DNA from: a gamma proteobacterium symbiont of Lucinoma myriamae
GTDB taxonomy: Bacteria > Pseudomonadota > Gammaproteobacteria > GRL18
Direction of reading: 5' to 3'
Length of the DNA: 9,624 nt
Assembly: GCA_025655635.1 (NCBI GenBank)
Contig: JAHXIM010000159.1
Span: forward strand, 1 to 9,624
Below the pieces are notes generated by a model. That model made no database searches. It saw only the letters and a program-made list of their open reading frames with translations, and was not told where the DNA came from. Of the stretch, positions 1 through 7,393 are shown one piece after another. The position numbers and the translations under genes are program-made. Positions within the stretch are counted from its first letter, which is position 1; every line of letters starts with the position of its first letter.

Positions 1-222
1 ATGACAGGTAAGTCTTTGGCGAACCTTATGAGTGCTCTCATGAACCGATTAGTTCCGAGGTTGAGTTAAAAGGGGAACACTGATGACTTATCAACAACTT
101 AGTTTGAATAGTTTTTTTAGGTTAATCAATTTAGATAGATTTTTCAACCTAAAATTTCAATATATAGTCTAATGTGTCGACCGCTTCAAAAATGGTTCAT
201 ACTTGTGAGAGCTTAGTGACAC
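1..222. other. Non-coding edge region with short ORF remnants
   Basis: No convincing gene is present. On the plus strand, frame 1 is open from the window edge to a TAA at 67-69 (22 codons, ending in VPRLS), so it could be the tail of a gene outside the window. An AGGGG at 71-75 then precedes an ATG at 83 that opens a 29-codon AT-rich reading frame starting MTYQQLSLN. That start loosely recalls IS30-type transposases, but the rest does not follow the family. A 9-bp inverted repeat lies at 115-123 and 146-154. The stretch is downstream of xerC, and I see no clear terminator for xerC in it. Confidence 0.4.
115..154. repeat. Inverted repeat, 9-bp perfect arms, downstream of xerC
   Basis: TTTTAGGTT at 115-123 is matched by AACCTAAAA at 146-154. 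A second short pairing, AATC (124-127) with GATT (138-141), lies inside. Neither strand has a T-tract just after the stem, so a standard intrinsic terminator is not supported. It could be a weak 3' structure of the xerC transcript or a remnant of a mobile-element end. Confidence 0.4.
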
Positions 223-1113
223 TTATTTCTTTTTTCTTGCTCGGGGGTGGGCTTTGTCATAAACTTCAGCCAGATGTTGAAAATTAAGGTGGGTATATAT
301 TTGGGTGGTTGAGATATCAGCATGACCAAGCAGTTCCTGTACCGCCCGTAAGTCACCACTGGATTCTAATAGATGGCTGGCGAAGGCATGACGTAACATG
401 TGAGGGTGAAAATGAACAGGCAGCCCTTGTTCGATGGCCATTTTCCCCAGGCGCTGCTGAACACCACGTTGTGTGATGCGAGTGCCAAAGCGTGAAACAA
501 ATAATGCCTGCTCGTCGGCTTTAGCCAGGTTGTTTCTGACTGCTAACCATTTTTGCAGTGCCTGTATGGCTTTTTTGCCAATGGGTACATCTCGTTCTTT
601 ACTGCCTTTGCCCAATACTCTGAGTTGCTGATCGCTTAATTTCAGGTCAATGCGATCAATGCCCGTCAGTTCTGATAAACGCAGGCCAGAAGAATAAAGT
701 AATTCAAACATGGCACAATCACGAATATGGAGAATATCGTTATCGGTGTTGTGGAGCAATTGGTTAAGTTGTTCAATATCTGGTGCTTTAGGGAGCTTCC
801 GGCCTGTTTTGGGTGCATTGACACCTTTAAGAGGATTGTGACTAATCTGTTGGTCTTTTATCAGGTATTCATATAAGCGCCGCAATGAAGATAATTGGCG
901 CTGAATGGTTTTTCCAGAGAGGTTTTTCCGGTGCTGTCGAGCGACATAGGCTCGATAATGGTGACTGGTAATATTCAGCCAGGAATCGATACCCTGTTCT
1001 GTGAAGTATTCAATAGCCTGAGTTAAATCACGTTGATAACCGGATAAGGTATTGGGTGATAGCTGACGTTCTACTTTCAGGTAATATATGAACGCTGTAA
1101 CTATCGTTTTCAT
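223..1113 (-). CDS. xerC: Tyrosine recombinase XerC
   Basis: Site-specific recombinase that, with XerD, acts at the chromosomal dif site to resolve chromosome dimers at division. The 296 residues match the usual family length. The N-terminal SAM-like core-binding domain covers about 1-95 (FIYYLKVERQLSPNT). The catalytic domain covers about 105-290 and has the full set of active-site residues: Arg145 (SSGLRLSE), Lys169 (GKGSKER), His238 and Arg241 (HMLRHAFASHLL), His264 (LLGHADISTTQ) and the nucleophile Tyr273 (QIYTH). The context identifies XerC rather than XerD or an integrase: it is the third gene after dapF and a DUF484 gene, 22 nt after the latter, as in many gammaproteobacteria. The Shine-Dalgarno before the ATG is weak, so translation may depend on the upstream genes. 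It looks intact. Confidence 0.97.
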   Translation of the reverse strand: MKTIVTAFIYYLKVERQLSPNTLSGYQRDLTQAIEYFTEQGIDSWLNITSHHYRAYVARQHRKNLSGKTIQRQLSSLRRLYEYLIKDQQISHNPLKGVNAPKTGRKLPKAPDIEQLNQLLHNTDNDILHIRDCAMFELLYSSGLRLSELTGIDRIDLKLSDQQLRVLGKGSKERDVPIGKKAIQALQKWLAVRNNLAKADEQALFVSRFGTRITQRGVQQRLGKMAIEQGLPVHFHPHMLRHAFASHLLESSGDLRAVQELLGHADISTTQIYTHLNFQHLAEVYDKAHPRARKKK

Positions 1114-1135
1114 GGCGGTTGATAATCAATTTGGC

Positions 1136-1876
1136 TTAGTTTGGCCGTGTAATAAAGCGGTTAAGTCTGTGACTTAAAATTTCGCCGAGACGTTCAAGAA
1201 AGACCGTACCCATATCGGCATTGAAACGGTGCATATTATTGCTACCCAGAATCAGAGCACCAAAGCAATTATTTTTTTCAATGAACAGCGGAATGACTGC
1301 TAAAGAGGATAGTGACTGAGATTTCTTGTCAAATAATGCCTCTAAGGGAAGTTTTTTGAAAAAACCGCACATGGGTTTGCGGGTATTTAACAGTTTATCT
1401 AACTCCTGAGCGAGAGCTGAATTATTTTGTATAAAGATATGTTCAGGCTGATCCTTTAAGGGTTCAATTGATAATTTGAGTGCTACAGCATCGACTGAAA
1501 AATCATCGCATAAACTCTCATCCAGAATAACTTCGCAGGCATCAATTCCATCACAGGATAATAGTGATAACATTAATTTGTGCATGTGTTGGTTTGATTG
1601 TTCATTTTCTTTGGCTATCGCAAATAATTCACTTAGCTGTGCTTTATGCTGATCATTCTGCTCTCTGAGAATACTCACTTGTCGTTCAATGAGTGAAACT
1701 GCAGTGTCGCTGCTATGAGGTATTTCTAAAGAAGCCAGAAAATCAGTATTTTGATTAAAGAAATCCGGGTTGCTTGTTAAATAATTTATTATTTCCTGTG
1801 ATGTAATTTCTTTAGACTCAGTTTGCTGCTCAGTCGTATCGATTACGTCGTTTTCTAATTCACTGCTTGAACTCAT
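1136..1876 (-). CDS. DUF484 family protein
   Basis: A conserved gammaproteobacterial protein of unproven function, nearly always found between dapF and xerC (the YigA position in E. coli). The 246 residues begin with a poorly conserved acidic tail (1-22). The family's opening motif follows (IINYLTSNPDFF, 29-40), then SLIERQVSILREQN (61-74), which continues into a predicted coiled coil to about residue 100. From about 100 to the end the protein resembles a GAF-like sensor fold, with AVIPLFIEKNNCFGALILGS and a closing helix FLERLGEILSHRL. No catalytic residues can be named. The start ATG shares four bases (ATGA) with the dapF stop, which suggests translational coupling. An AAGG lies about 12 nt upstream, rather far for a strong site. 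The family call is secure; the function is unknown. Confidence 0.93.
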   Translation of the reverse strand: MSSSSELENDVIDTTEQQTESKEITSQEIINYLTSNPDFFNQNTDFLASLEIPHSSDTAVSLIERQVSILREQNDQHKAQLSELFAIAKENEQSNQHMHKLMLSLLSCDGIDACEVILDESLCDDFSVDAVALKLSIEPLKDQPEHIFIQNNSALAQELDKLLNTRKPMCGFFKKLPLEALFDKKSQSLSSLAVIPLFIEKNNCFGALILGSNNMHRFNADMGTVFLERLGEILSHRLNRFITRPN

Positions 1877-2742
1877 AGTGTTATTTGACCTTCATAAACA
1901 AAACTGGCCGGGCCAGTCATCATCAGGGAATGTGCACCCTGTTGCCATTGTATGTGTAATTTACCTGCCGGTAATGCCACGCTGACCTGCTCGGCAAGCC
2001 AGCCATGCGATATACCACTGGCGACGGCAGCGCAAGCGCCGGTACCACAAGCAAGAGTTTCGCCGGAGCCCCGTTCATAAACACGAAGCCTGATCTTATG
2101 TTTATTAATAATCTGCATAAAACCCACATTGACACGATTAGGGAAACTGGGATGAGATTCCAGTAGTTTGCCAATCTCCTGTACGGGATAGTTATCCAAA
2201 TCATCAACTTTCAGTGTAATATGAGGATTTCCCATGGATGATGCGGAAAATTCAACTTGCTTTATTTCACTGATCAGATCACTTCCTATTGCCAGAGTAT
2301 AACGATTATCTTTCTGAGAATCACCTACTGCTGTCACAAATGGTAATTTTTCAGGCTCAAAAACAGGTTCACCCATATCAACCGTTACCTCATTTTGAGC
2401 AGTAATCCTTAGAGTAATAAGGCCGCTAAAGGTTTCAACGACAATAGAATCTTTTGTGGTGAGGTTTTTCTCTCTGACGAATCGGGCGAAGCAGCGAGCA
2501 CCGTTGCCGCATTGTTCTACTTCACTGCCATCAGCATTAAAAATTCTGTATTTGAAGTCGACGGTCTCAGCATGAGCTTGATCGGGTGTTTCTACCAGCA
2601 ATAATTGATCACAGCCAACACCAAAATGCCGATCAGCAATGAAACGCACTTGCTTTGTTGTCAAATTAATCGTTTGTGAGATGGCATCGATAACAACAAA
2701 GTCATTACCCAGACCATGCATTTTTGTAAAATTTAATTGCAT
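1873..2742 (-). CDS. dapF: Diaminopimelate epimerase DapF
   Basis: Converts LL-diaminopimelate to the meso form in the cytoplasm, supplying meso-DAP for peptidoglycan and lysine. It needs no cofactor and uses two cysteines as acid and base. Both are present: Cys78 in EQCGNGARC and Cys232 in ERGSGETLACGTGACAAV. The N-terminal signature MHGLGNDFVVID (8-19) and SMGNPH (169-174) are also intact. At 289 residues it is slightly longer than the usual ~275. It is the first gene of dapF - DUF484 - xerC and overlaps the second by four bases. The small lipoprotein gene (lptM/yifL) that often precedes dapF in enterobacteria is not seen upstream. No strong Shine-Dalgarno precedes the ATG, but the start fits the family's N-terminus. 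Confidence 0.98.
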   Translation of the reverse strand: MQLNFTKMHGLGNDFVVIDAISQTINLTTKQVRFIADRHFGVGCDQLLLVETPDQAHAETVDFKYRIFNADGSEVEQCGNGARCFARFVREKNLTTKDSIVVETFSGLITLRITAQNEVTVDMGEPVFEPEKLPFVTAVGDSQKDNRYTLAIGSDLISEIKQVEFSASSMGNPHITLKVDDLDNYPVQEIGKLLESHPSFPNRVNVGFMQIINKHKIRLRVYERGSGETLACGTGACAAVASGISHGWLAEQVSVALPAGKLHIQWQQGAHSLMMTGPASFVYEGQITL

Positions 2743-2863
2743 TGTTGGCCAATCATTGTGAAATAGTAAATAAAAACGTTGTTTTTTCTGTACAGAATAA
2801 AAGGTAAACTTAATCTTTTATGAACATTGCTAACCATTTACATTACACTGCAGAAAAGACCTG
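2743..2863. promoter_or_regulatory. Divergent dapF/hemW promoter region with palindrome
   Basis: These 121 AT-rich bases must hold the start signals for both the leftward dapF operon and rightward hemW. A perfect 12-bp palindrome, TTCTGTACAGAA, sits at 2786-2797, roughly central. It is a plausible binding site for a dimeric regulator. It contains CTGT and ACAG directly abutting, so it is not a LexA box, which needs eight bases between them. I could not fix -35/-10 hexamers with confidence. No small ORF here looks real. Confidence 0.4.
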
Positions 2864-4081
2864 ATGCTTAATTTTACCACACTGCCGCCGTTATCACTCT
2901 ATATTCACTACCCCTGGTGTGCCCAGAAATGTCCTTATTGTGACTTTAATTCTCATGCTGCTCCGCTTGCTGTGAATGCCAGACAGCGAGATGAAGCCTA
3001 TGTTAATGCGCTAATCAATGATTTAGAGCATGAATTGCCTGCTATCTGGGGCAGGACAATACAGACTGTTTTTATTGGCGGGGGTACTCCCAGCCTGATT
3101 CAACCAGAGTCATTACAAAATTTATTAAGTCAGATCAGTGCGCGTATTAAATTATCCCCGATGGCTGAAATTACCATGGAAGCCAATCCGGGTACAGTGG
3201 ATCAGCACAAATTTGAAGAATTTCGTCAGGCTGGTATTAACCGTCTATCGATGGGGATCCAGAGTTTTGATGATCAATTGCTTAAAAAAATTGGTCGTAT
3301 TCATGATTCTCAGCAGGCTCGATTAGCTATTGAGCGGGCAAAACTGGCTGGTTTTGATAATATTAATTTAGATTTAATGTATGCCCTGCCCGGTCAGACA
3401 CTGAAAAATGCCCTTAATGATGTACAACAGGCCATTGATTTTGACACCTCTCATTTATCACATTATCAATTAACACTGGAACCTAATACTCTGTTTGCCA
3501 GTCAGCCGCCTAAATTACCCGATGATGATCTGAGCTACGATATGCAGCTTGAATGTCAGCAGTTACTGGCTGATGCTGGTTTTGAGCATTATGAAGTTTC
3601 AGCTTACGCACAGCCGGGGAAGCAATGCCGGCATAATTTGAACTATTGGCAATTTGGTGACTATTTAGGGATTGGAGCGGGTGCTCACGGAAAAATCAGT
3701 AATGCGGCTCAACAAAGCATTATCCGGCGCTGGAAAGAAAAGCACCCTCAACACTATCTTGAAAAAAATAGGCTTGAAATAAACGGTTCAGAAAAAAGGC
3801 TTGAAAACTCCACAAATAATGCTAATTCATTTATGATTGGTGGACAGCAGCAACTGTCTCGTCATGATATCGGCTTTGAATTTATGCTTAATAGCAGTCG
3901 TTTGATTGATGGCTTTGATAGTCAATTATTTTTTGCGCATACAGGCCTGCCCATTCTTCAAATTGAAAACGGCCTGAAAAAAGCAGTAGCACTGGGACTA
4001 ATTGAGTGGCACCGAGACCACATCAAACCAACAGAACGGGGGCTTCAGTATCTCAATGAATTACAAGAACTCTTCTTATAA
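2864..4081 (+). CDS. hemW: Radical SAM heme chaperone HemW
   Basis: Member of the HemW (formerly HemN-like/YggW) branch of radical SAM proteins, which binds heme and delivers it to respiratory targets. It is not the oxygen-independent coproporphyrinogen dehydrogenase HemN. The [4Fe-4S] motif is Cys19-x3-Cys23-x2-Cys26 in HYPWCAQKCPYCDFNSH, and the short N-terminus before it is typical of HemW. Further family blocks are IGGGTPS, TMEANPGT, NRLSMGIQSF, LDLMYALPGQ, HNLNYWQFGDYLGIGAGAHGK and a C-terminal winged-helix region ending LNELQELFL. Its 405 residues exceed the usual ~380. The excess is a polar insertion at about 302-334, between HYLEK and IGFEFMLN, containing a 10-bp direct repeat. It overlaps the next gene by 26 nt. 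Confidence 0.96.
   Translation: MLNFTTLPPLSLYIHYPWCAQKCPYCDFNSHAAPLAVNARQRDEAYVNALINDLEHELPAIWGRTIQTVFIGGGTPSLIQPESLQNLLSQISARIKLSPMAEITMEANPGTVDQHKFEEFRQAGINRLSMGIQSFDDQLLKKIGRIHDSQQARLAIERAKLAGFDNINLDLMYALPGQTLKNALNDVQQAIDFDTSHLSHYQLTLEPNTLFASQPPKLPDDDLSYDMQLECQQLLADAGFEHYEVSAYAQPGKQCRHNLNYWQFGDYLGIGAGAHGKISNAAQQSIIRRWKEKHPQHYLEKNRLEINGSEKRLENSTNNANSFMIGGQQQLSRHDIGFEFMLNSSRLIDGFDSQLFFAHTGLPILQIENGLKKAVALGLIEWHRDHIKPTERGLQYLNELQELFL
3770..3806 (+). repeat. 10-bp direct repeat inside the hemW insertion
   Basis: AGGCTTGAAA occurs at 3770-3779 and again at 3797-3806, 27 bases apart, so the two copies are in frame. Both encode R-L-E. They lie in the Asn/Glu-rich stretch that makes this HemW longer than usual, which is consistent with growth of the loop by a small in-frame duplication that has since diverged. 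Confidence 0.5.
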
Positions 4082-5678
4082 GCAAGTGTCAGATAAAAAT
4101 TGTCATCAGTCTGGTTCAGCTGCCAGACAGACTGATGAACGATACCAATACGTCTATTATTGTTATTCAAGTGAAGCGGTACGTAATATTGACTACCTCA
4201 TGGTTGAGCAGGGTTTTGTCGATAATAGTTATGAATTAATGAAGCGTGCTGCCCAGGCATTATTGGACTTTGTTAATCGTAAATATTCCAAGATTGAACA
4301 TATCACCATTATCTGTGGTGCAGGCAATAATGCTGGTGATGGTTATGCACTGGCTCGATTGGCAAAATTACAAGGTAGTGAGCCGCCAATAAAAGTTCAC
4401 TTAATCTCTATTATTGATCCGCAAAAGCTGTCCGGAGATGCTCATCAGGCTTATTTGGACTGGCTTGAATGCGACGGCACAATTGAATCAATGGAGGGGG
4501 CACATTTCCCTGCCACTGATTTGATTGTCGATGCCTTAATTGGAACGGGTTTAAATCGGGCACTGGAAGATGAATGGTATGATGCCGTGGCGGCAATTAA
4601 TGCCAGTCCCAAGCCGGTTTTAGCCGTTGATATACCTTCAGGGCTGGATGCTGATACCGGCGCAAGCTATGGCATAGCGATTCATGCCACCCATACACTG
4701 ACATTTATCGGTCAAAAAATGGGTATGTATACCGCTCAGGCTCGTTATTATTGCGGCAAAATTAACTTTGCATCACTAGGTGTTGCCGACACTCTTTACC
4801 AGCAAATTGACCATAGTGCCATTTTAATGGAGTGGAATAATATTGCGCCCAAACTCCCCTGCCGCAGCCCTGTTAGTCATAAAGGTGATCACGGGCATCT
4901 ACTGATTATTGGTGGTGATTATGGTATGGCCGGAGCCTGCCGTATCGCTGGTGAAGCAGCTTTGAGAACAGGCTGCGGACTGGTTAGTATCGCCACTCGA
5001 AAGGAAAATGCTAATGCTATTACCAGTGCCCGTCCTGAGCTGATGGTACATGGTGTTGAAAGTGCCGATGATCTGGAGCAGTTATTAGCCAAGGCAACAG
5101 CCATTGCCATTGGTCCTGGCCTGGGTACTGATCAATGGGGTGTCGCATTACTGGATAAAATTATCAGGTTTATTAAGCAGCAATATAATTCTGATGAGCA
5201 TAAAATTAGTTGTGTTTTTGATGCAGATGCGTTGAATATCATGGCGCAGCATAATTTAATTATTCAAAGTCAGGATGTTATTTATACTCCCCATTTTGGT
5301 GAAGCCAGCCGACTGCTTAAGCATAACTCTGAACACCCAACCACTGATACCAATCGTTTCGAAATGATCAGCAAGCTGCAAGAAAAATATCATGGTACTT
5401 TTGTGTTAAAAGGTGCCGGGACTCTGGTTAATGTAGAGGATGATATTGCAATTTGCCCTTATGGCAATGAAGGGATGGCCAGCGCAGGAATGGGTGATTG
5501 CCTAACGGGTATTATTGGTGCGCTGCTGGCACAAAAATTAGCCATAACAGATGCAGTACAATTGGGTGTTTGTTTACATGCAAAAGCGGGCGACTTAGTC
5601 GCACTGGAAGGTAAAAACGGCATGTTGGTGAGTGATTTATTCCCTAAGATACGCCAGCTTATGAATAGTTATGGTTAG
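4056..5678 (+). CDS. nnrDE: Bifunctional NAD(P)H-hydrate epimerase / dehydratase
   Basis: Repairs damaged nicotinamide cofactors: the N-terminal YjeF_N domain epimerises R- and S-NAD(P)HX, and the C-terminal carbohydrate-kinase-like domain dehydrates S-NAD(P)HX, using ADP in bacteria. The epimerase domain spans about 38-235, with GAGNNAGDGYALARL (88-102) and AVDIPSGLDADTG (190-202). The dehydratase domain spans about 265-535, with SHKGDHGHLLIIGGDYG (274-290), IGPGLG (352-357), FDADALN (388-394), LKGAGT and the catalytic GMGDCLTG (478-485). The 540 residues compare with ~515 for E. coli NnrD (YjeF). I chose the ATG at 4056, which gives a 26-nt overlap with hemW. A longer in-frame start at 4002 would lie even deeper in hemW. 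The first ~32 residues are not conserved. Oddity: the normally Pro-containing TPHPGE motif reads TPHFGE (Phe414). Confidence 0.95.
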   Translation: MNYKNSSYKQVSDKNCHQSGSAARQTDERYQYVYYCYSSEAVRNIDYLMVEQGFVDNSYELMKRAAQALLDFVNRKYSKIEHITIICGAGNNAGDGYALARLAKLQGSEPPIKVHLISIIDPQKLSGDAHQAYLDWLECDGTIESMEGAHFPATDLIVDALIGTGLNRALEDEWYDAVAAINASPKPVLAVDIPSGLDADTGASYGIAIHATHTLTFIGQKMGMYTAQARYYCGKINFASLGVADTLYQQIDHSAILMEWNNIAPKLPCRSPVSHKGDHGHLLIIGGDYGMAGACRIAGEAALRTGCGLVSIATRKENANAITSARPELMVHGVESADDLEQLLAKATAIAIGPGLGTDQWGVALLDKIIRFIKQQYNSDEHKISCVFDADALNIMAQHNLIIQSQDVIYTPHFGEASRLLKHNSEHPTTDTNRFEMISKLQEKYHGTFVLKGAGTLVNVEDDIAICPYGNEGMASAGMGDCLTGIIGALLAQKLAITDAVQLGVCLHAKAGDLVALEGKNGMLVSDLFPKIRQLMNSYG

Positions 5679-5719
5679 TTTATCATAACCATTCAGTCTG
5701 ATTTTACAGGCTGTTATGA
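5671..5719. terminator. Possible convergent-gene terminator hairpins
   Basis: Two overlapping, mutually exclusive hairpins lie where nnrDE and the ubiD unit converge. The first pairs ATGGTTA (5671-5677, covering the nnrDE stop) with TAACCAT (5686-5692). The second pairs CAGTCTG (5694-5700) with CAGGCTG (5707-5713, one G-T pair) around an ATTTTA loop, extended by TCATAA (5683-5688) and TTATGA (5714-5719) after a bulge. No run of T follows on either strand, so intrinsic termination is uncertain. Confidence 0.35.
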
Positions 5720-5723
5720 ATGT

Positions 5724-5840
5724 TCAGCGCTTTACACGGCCTTTATAGTTACCTTTATCAATAAGCTCAATGGCCTGAACAGAGATGCTCATAAACACAA
5801 ACAGCACAATAGTGATAACAGGACGTACTTGTTTCATCAT
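5724..5840 (-). CDS. Small signal-peptide-like protein, 38 aa
   Basis: A short ORF, not recognised as any named family. The start is ATGATG, with AAGAGAG three bases before it, a good Shine-Dalgarno. The N-terminus looks like a Sec signal peptide or membrane segment: charged MMKQVRP, hydrophobic VITIVLFVFMSIS (8-20), then VQA-IE, a plausible signal peptidase I site after Ala23. The predicted mature part is only 15 residues and basic (IELIDKGNYKGRVKR). It begins 14 nt after the ubiD stop on the same strand, so it is probably cotranscribed with ubiD. The combination of ribosome site, tidy spacing and signal-like sequence argues for a real gene. The function is unknown, and a decayed start of a longer exported protein is an alternative. 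Confidence 0.6.
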   Translation of the reverse strand: MMKQVRPVITIVLFVFMSISVQAIELIDKGNYKGRVKR

Positions 5841-5854
5841 AAACTCTCTTTAGG

Positions 5855-7318
5855 TTAAAGACCTAATTTATCCCACATGGCATCTACTTTTTTAACCACT
5901 TCTTCATCTTTAACAATAGCACATCCCCACTCTCTATCGGTTTCACCAGGCCATTTATTGGTCGCATCCATGCCCATTTTTGAGCCCAGACCCGATACAG
6001 GTGAAGCAAAATCAAGATAATCAATAGGAGTGTTTTCTACTAATAAAGTATCTCTGGCAGGATCCATTCGTGTCGTCATTGCCCAGATAACATCATTCCA
6101 GTCTCGTACATTGACATCATCATCACAGACAATAACAAATTTAGTATACATAAATTGACGTAAAAATGACCAAACGCCAAACATCACTCTTTTTGCGTGA
6201 CCAGGATATTGCTTTTTCATGCTGACTACAGCCATACGATAAGAGCAGCCTTCAGGCGGCAAATAAAAATCCACTATTTCAGGAAATTGTTTTTGCAGTA
6301 TAGGTACAAACACTTCATTTAAGGCAACACCCAAAACAGCGGGTTCATCAGGTGGGCGTCCGGTATAGGTGCTATGATAAATGGGATCTTTACGCATGGT
6401 GATTCGTTCAATAGTGAATACTGGAAAATTATCCACTTCATTGTAATAACCTGTATGATCACCAAAAGGCCCTTCAGGAGCTTCATCACCAGGCTCAAGA
6501 TAACCTTCGAGTACAATTTCACTGCTGGCAGGTACATGCAGATCGTTACCAATGGATTTCACTAATTCTGTTTTAGCACCGCGCAGCAGACCGGCAAATG
6601 CGTATTCTGACAATGAATCAGGCACGGGGGTAACAGCAGCTAAAATAGTCGCTGGATCAGTACCCAGAGCAACAGAAATGGGAAAACGCTCGCCAGGATG
6701 TTGTTCCTGCCATTCCTTATAGTCCAGAGCACCACCACGATGAGCCAGCCAACGCATAATCACACGATTTTTTGCAATCACCTGCTGCCGGTAAATACCC
6801 AGATTCTGACGTTCTTTATTGGGGCCTTTGCTTACCACTAATCCCCAGGTAATCAATGGTCCGGCATCTTCCGGCCAACAGGTCTGAATGGGAAGTTGAT
6901 TGAGATCGACATCATCACCTTCCAGGACAATCTTTTGACAGGCTGCACGTTTAACAATTTTAGGCGCCATATCGAATACTTTTCGATAAATGGGCAAGGT
7001 TTTCATTGCGGCCTTAAAACCACTGGGCGGTTCAGGTTCTTTTAGAAAAGCCAGTAGCTTGCCGATTTCACGTAATTGTGAGACATCATTTTCACCCATA
7101 CCCAGTGCAACACGTCTGGGTGTGCCAAAAAGATTGGCCAAAACAGGTATGGAATGCCCAACAGGGTTTTCAAATAATAATGCCGGTCCTTCAGCACGCA
7201 GCACCCTGTCAGCAATTTCAGTCATTTCCAGATTAGGATCAACACTATGCTGAATGCGCTTAAGTTCACCAATTTCTTCTAATTTATCAATAAATTCACG
7301 CAAATCGTTATATTTCAT
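5855..7318 (-). CDS. ubiD: 4-hydroxy-3-polyprenylbenzoate decarboxylase UbiD
   Basis: Decarboxylates 4-hydroxy-3-polyprenylbenzoate in ubiquinone synthesis, using prenylated FMN supplied by UbiX (not in this window). The 487 residues agree with the ~490 usual for gammaproteobacterial UbiD. The N-terminus MKYNDLREFIDKLEEIGELKRI is typical. The prFMN-binding and catalytic regions are present: TWGLVVSKGP, LGIYRQQV and MRWLAHRGGA in the middle, and EAPEGPFGDHTGYY (279-292) with the conserved acidic Glu282 and Asp287. The C-terminal block reads TYTGRPPDEPAVLG, then KMGMDATNKWPGE. An AAAAGG lies six bases before the ATG, a good ribosome site. It is the first gene of its unit, followed 14 nt later by a small signal-peptide ORF. 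A candidate promoter lies 48-75 nt upstream. It appears intact. Confidence 0.97.
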   Translation of the reverse strand: MKYNDLREFIDKLEEIGELKRIQHSVDPNLEMTEIADRVLRAEGPALLFENPVGHSIPVLANLFGTPRRVALGMGENDVSQLREIGKLLAFLKEPEPPSGFKAAMKTLPIYRKVFDMAPKIVKRAACQKIVLEGDDVDLNQLPIQTCWPEDAGPLITWGLVVSKGPNKERQNLGIYRQQVIAKNRVIMRWLAHRGGALDYKEWQEQHPGERFPISVALGTDPATILAAVTPVPDSLSEYAFAGLLRGAKTELVKSIGNDLHVPASSEIVLEGYLEPGDEAPEGPFGDHTGYYNEVDNFPVFTIERITMRKDPIYHSTYTGRPPDEPAVLGVALNEVFVPILQKQFPEIVDFYLPPEGCSYRMAVVSMKKQYPGHAKRVMFGVWSFLRQFMYTKFVIVCDDDVNVRDWNDVIWAMTTRMDPARDTLLVENTPIDYLDFASPVSGLGSKMGMDATNKWPGETDREWGCAIVKDEEVVKKVDAMWDKLGL

Positions 7319-7360
7319 ATAAACCTTTTAAGTGAGTAACTTAATATAAAATTTTGTATC

Positions 7361-7378
7361 AGTTCATTGTATTGAACT
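7361..7378. promoter_or_regulatory. Inverted repeat over the ubiD -10 (candidate operator)
   Basis: AGTTCA (7361-7366) and TGAACT (7373-7378) are perfect inverted arms around six bases. The centre holds the minus-strand TACAAT proposed as the ubiD -10 box (7366-7371). A dimeric protein bound here would cover the ubiD promoter and the -35 of the opposing one. No known regulator consensus is recognised. Confidence 0.4.
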
Positions 7379-7393
7379 AATTGATTATTACAA
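7366..7393 (-). promoter_or_regulatory. Candidate sigma70 promoter of ubiD
   Basis: On the minus strand, TTGTAA (7393-7388, four of six to consensus) and TACAAT (7371-7366, five of six) are separated by 16 bp. Transcription would start near 7359, giving a leader of about 40 nt before the ubiD ATG. The call is by inspection only, and the region is AT-rich, so chance matches are possible. Confidence 0.4.

Noticed and set aside
223..1113. Integron or phage integrase instead of XerC
   Set aside because: The length, the motifs and the dapF - DUF484 - xerC order fit the housekeeping recombinase, and no attachment site or cassette is seen nearby.
2786..2797. LexA (SOS) box in the dapF/hemW region
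   Set aside because: CTGT and ACAG abut directly, whereas LexA sites of this type need about eight bases between them.
2743..2863. lptM/yifL small lipoprotein gene upstream of dapF
   Set aside because: No minus-strand ORF with a signal peptide and lipobox Cys is found in these 121 bases.
6374..6565. Plus-strand ORFs inside ubiD (also 6990-7253) and similar overlapping ORFs in dapF, hemW, nnrDE and the SH3 gene
   Set aside because: Each lies wholly within a well-conserved gene in another frame and shows no family features or ribosome site of its own.
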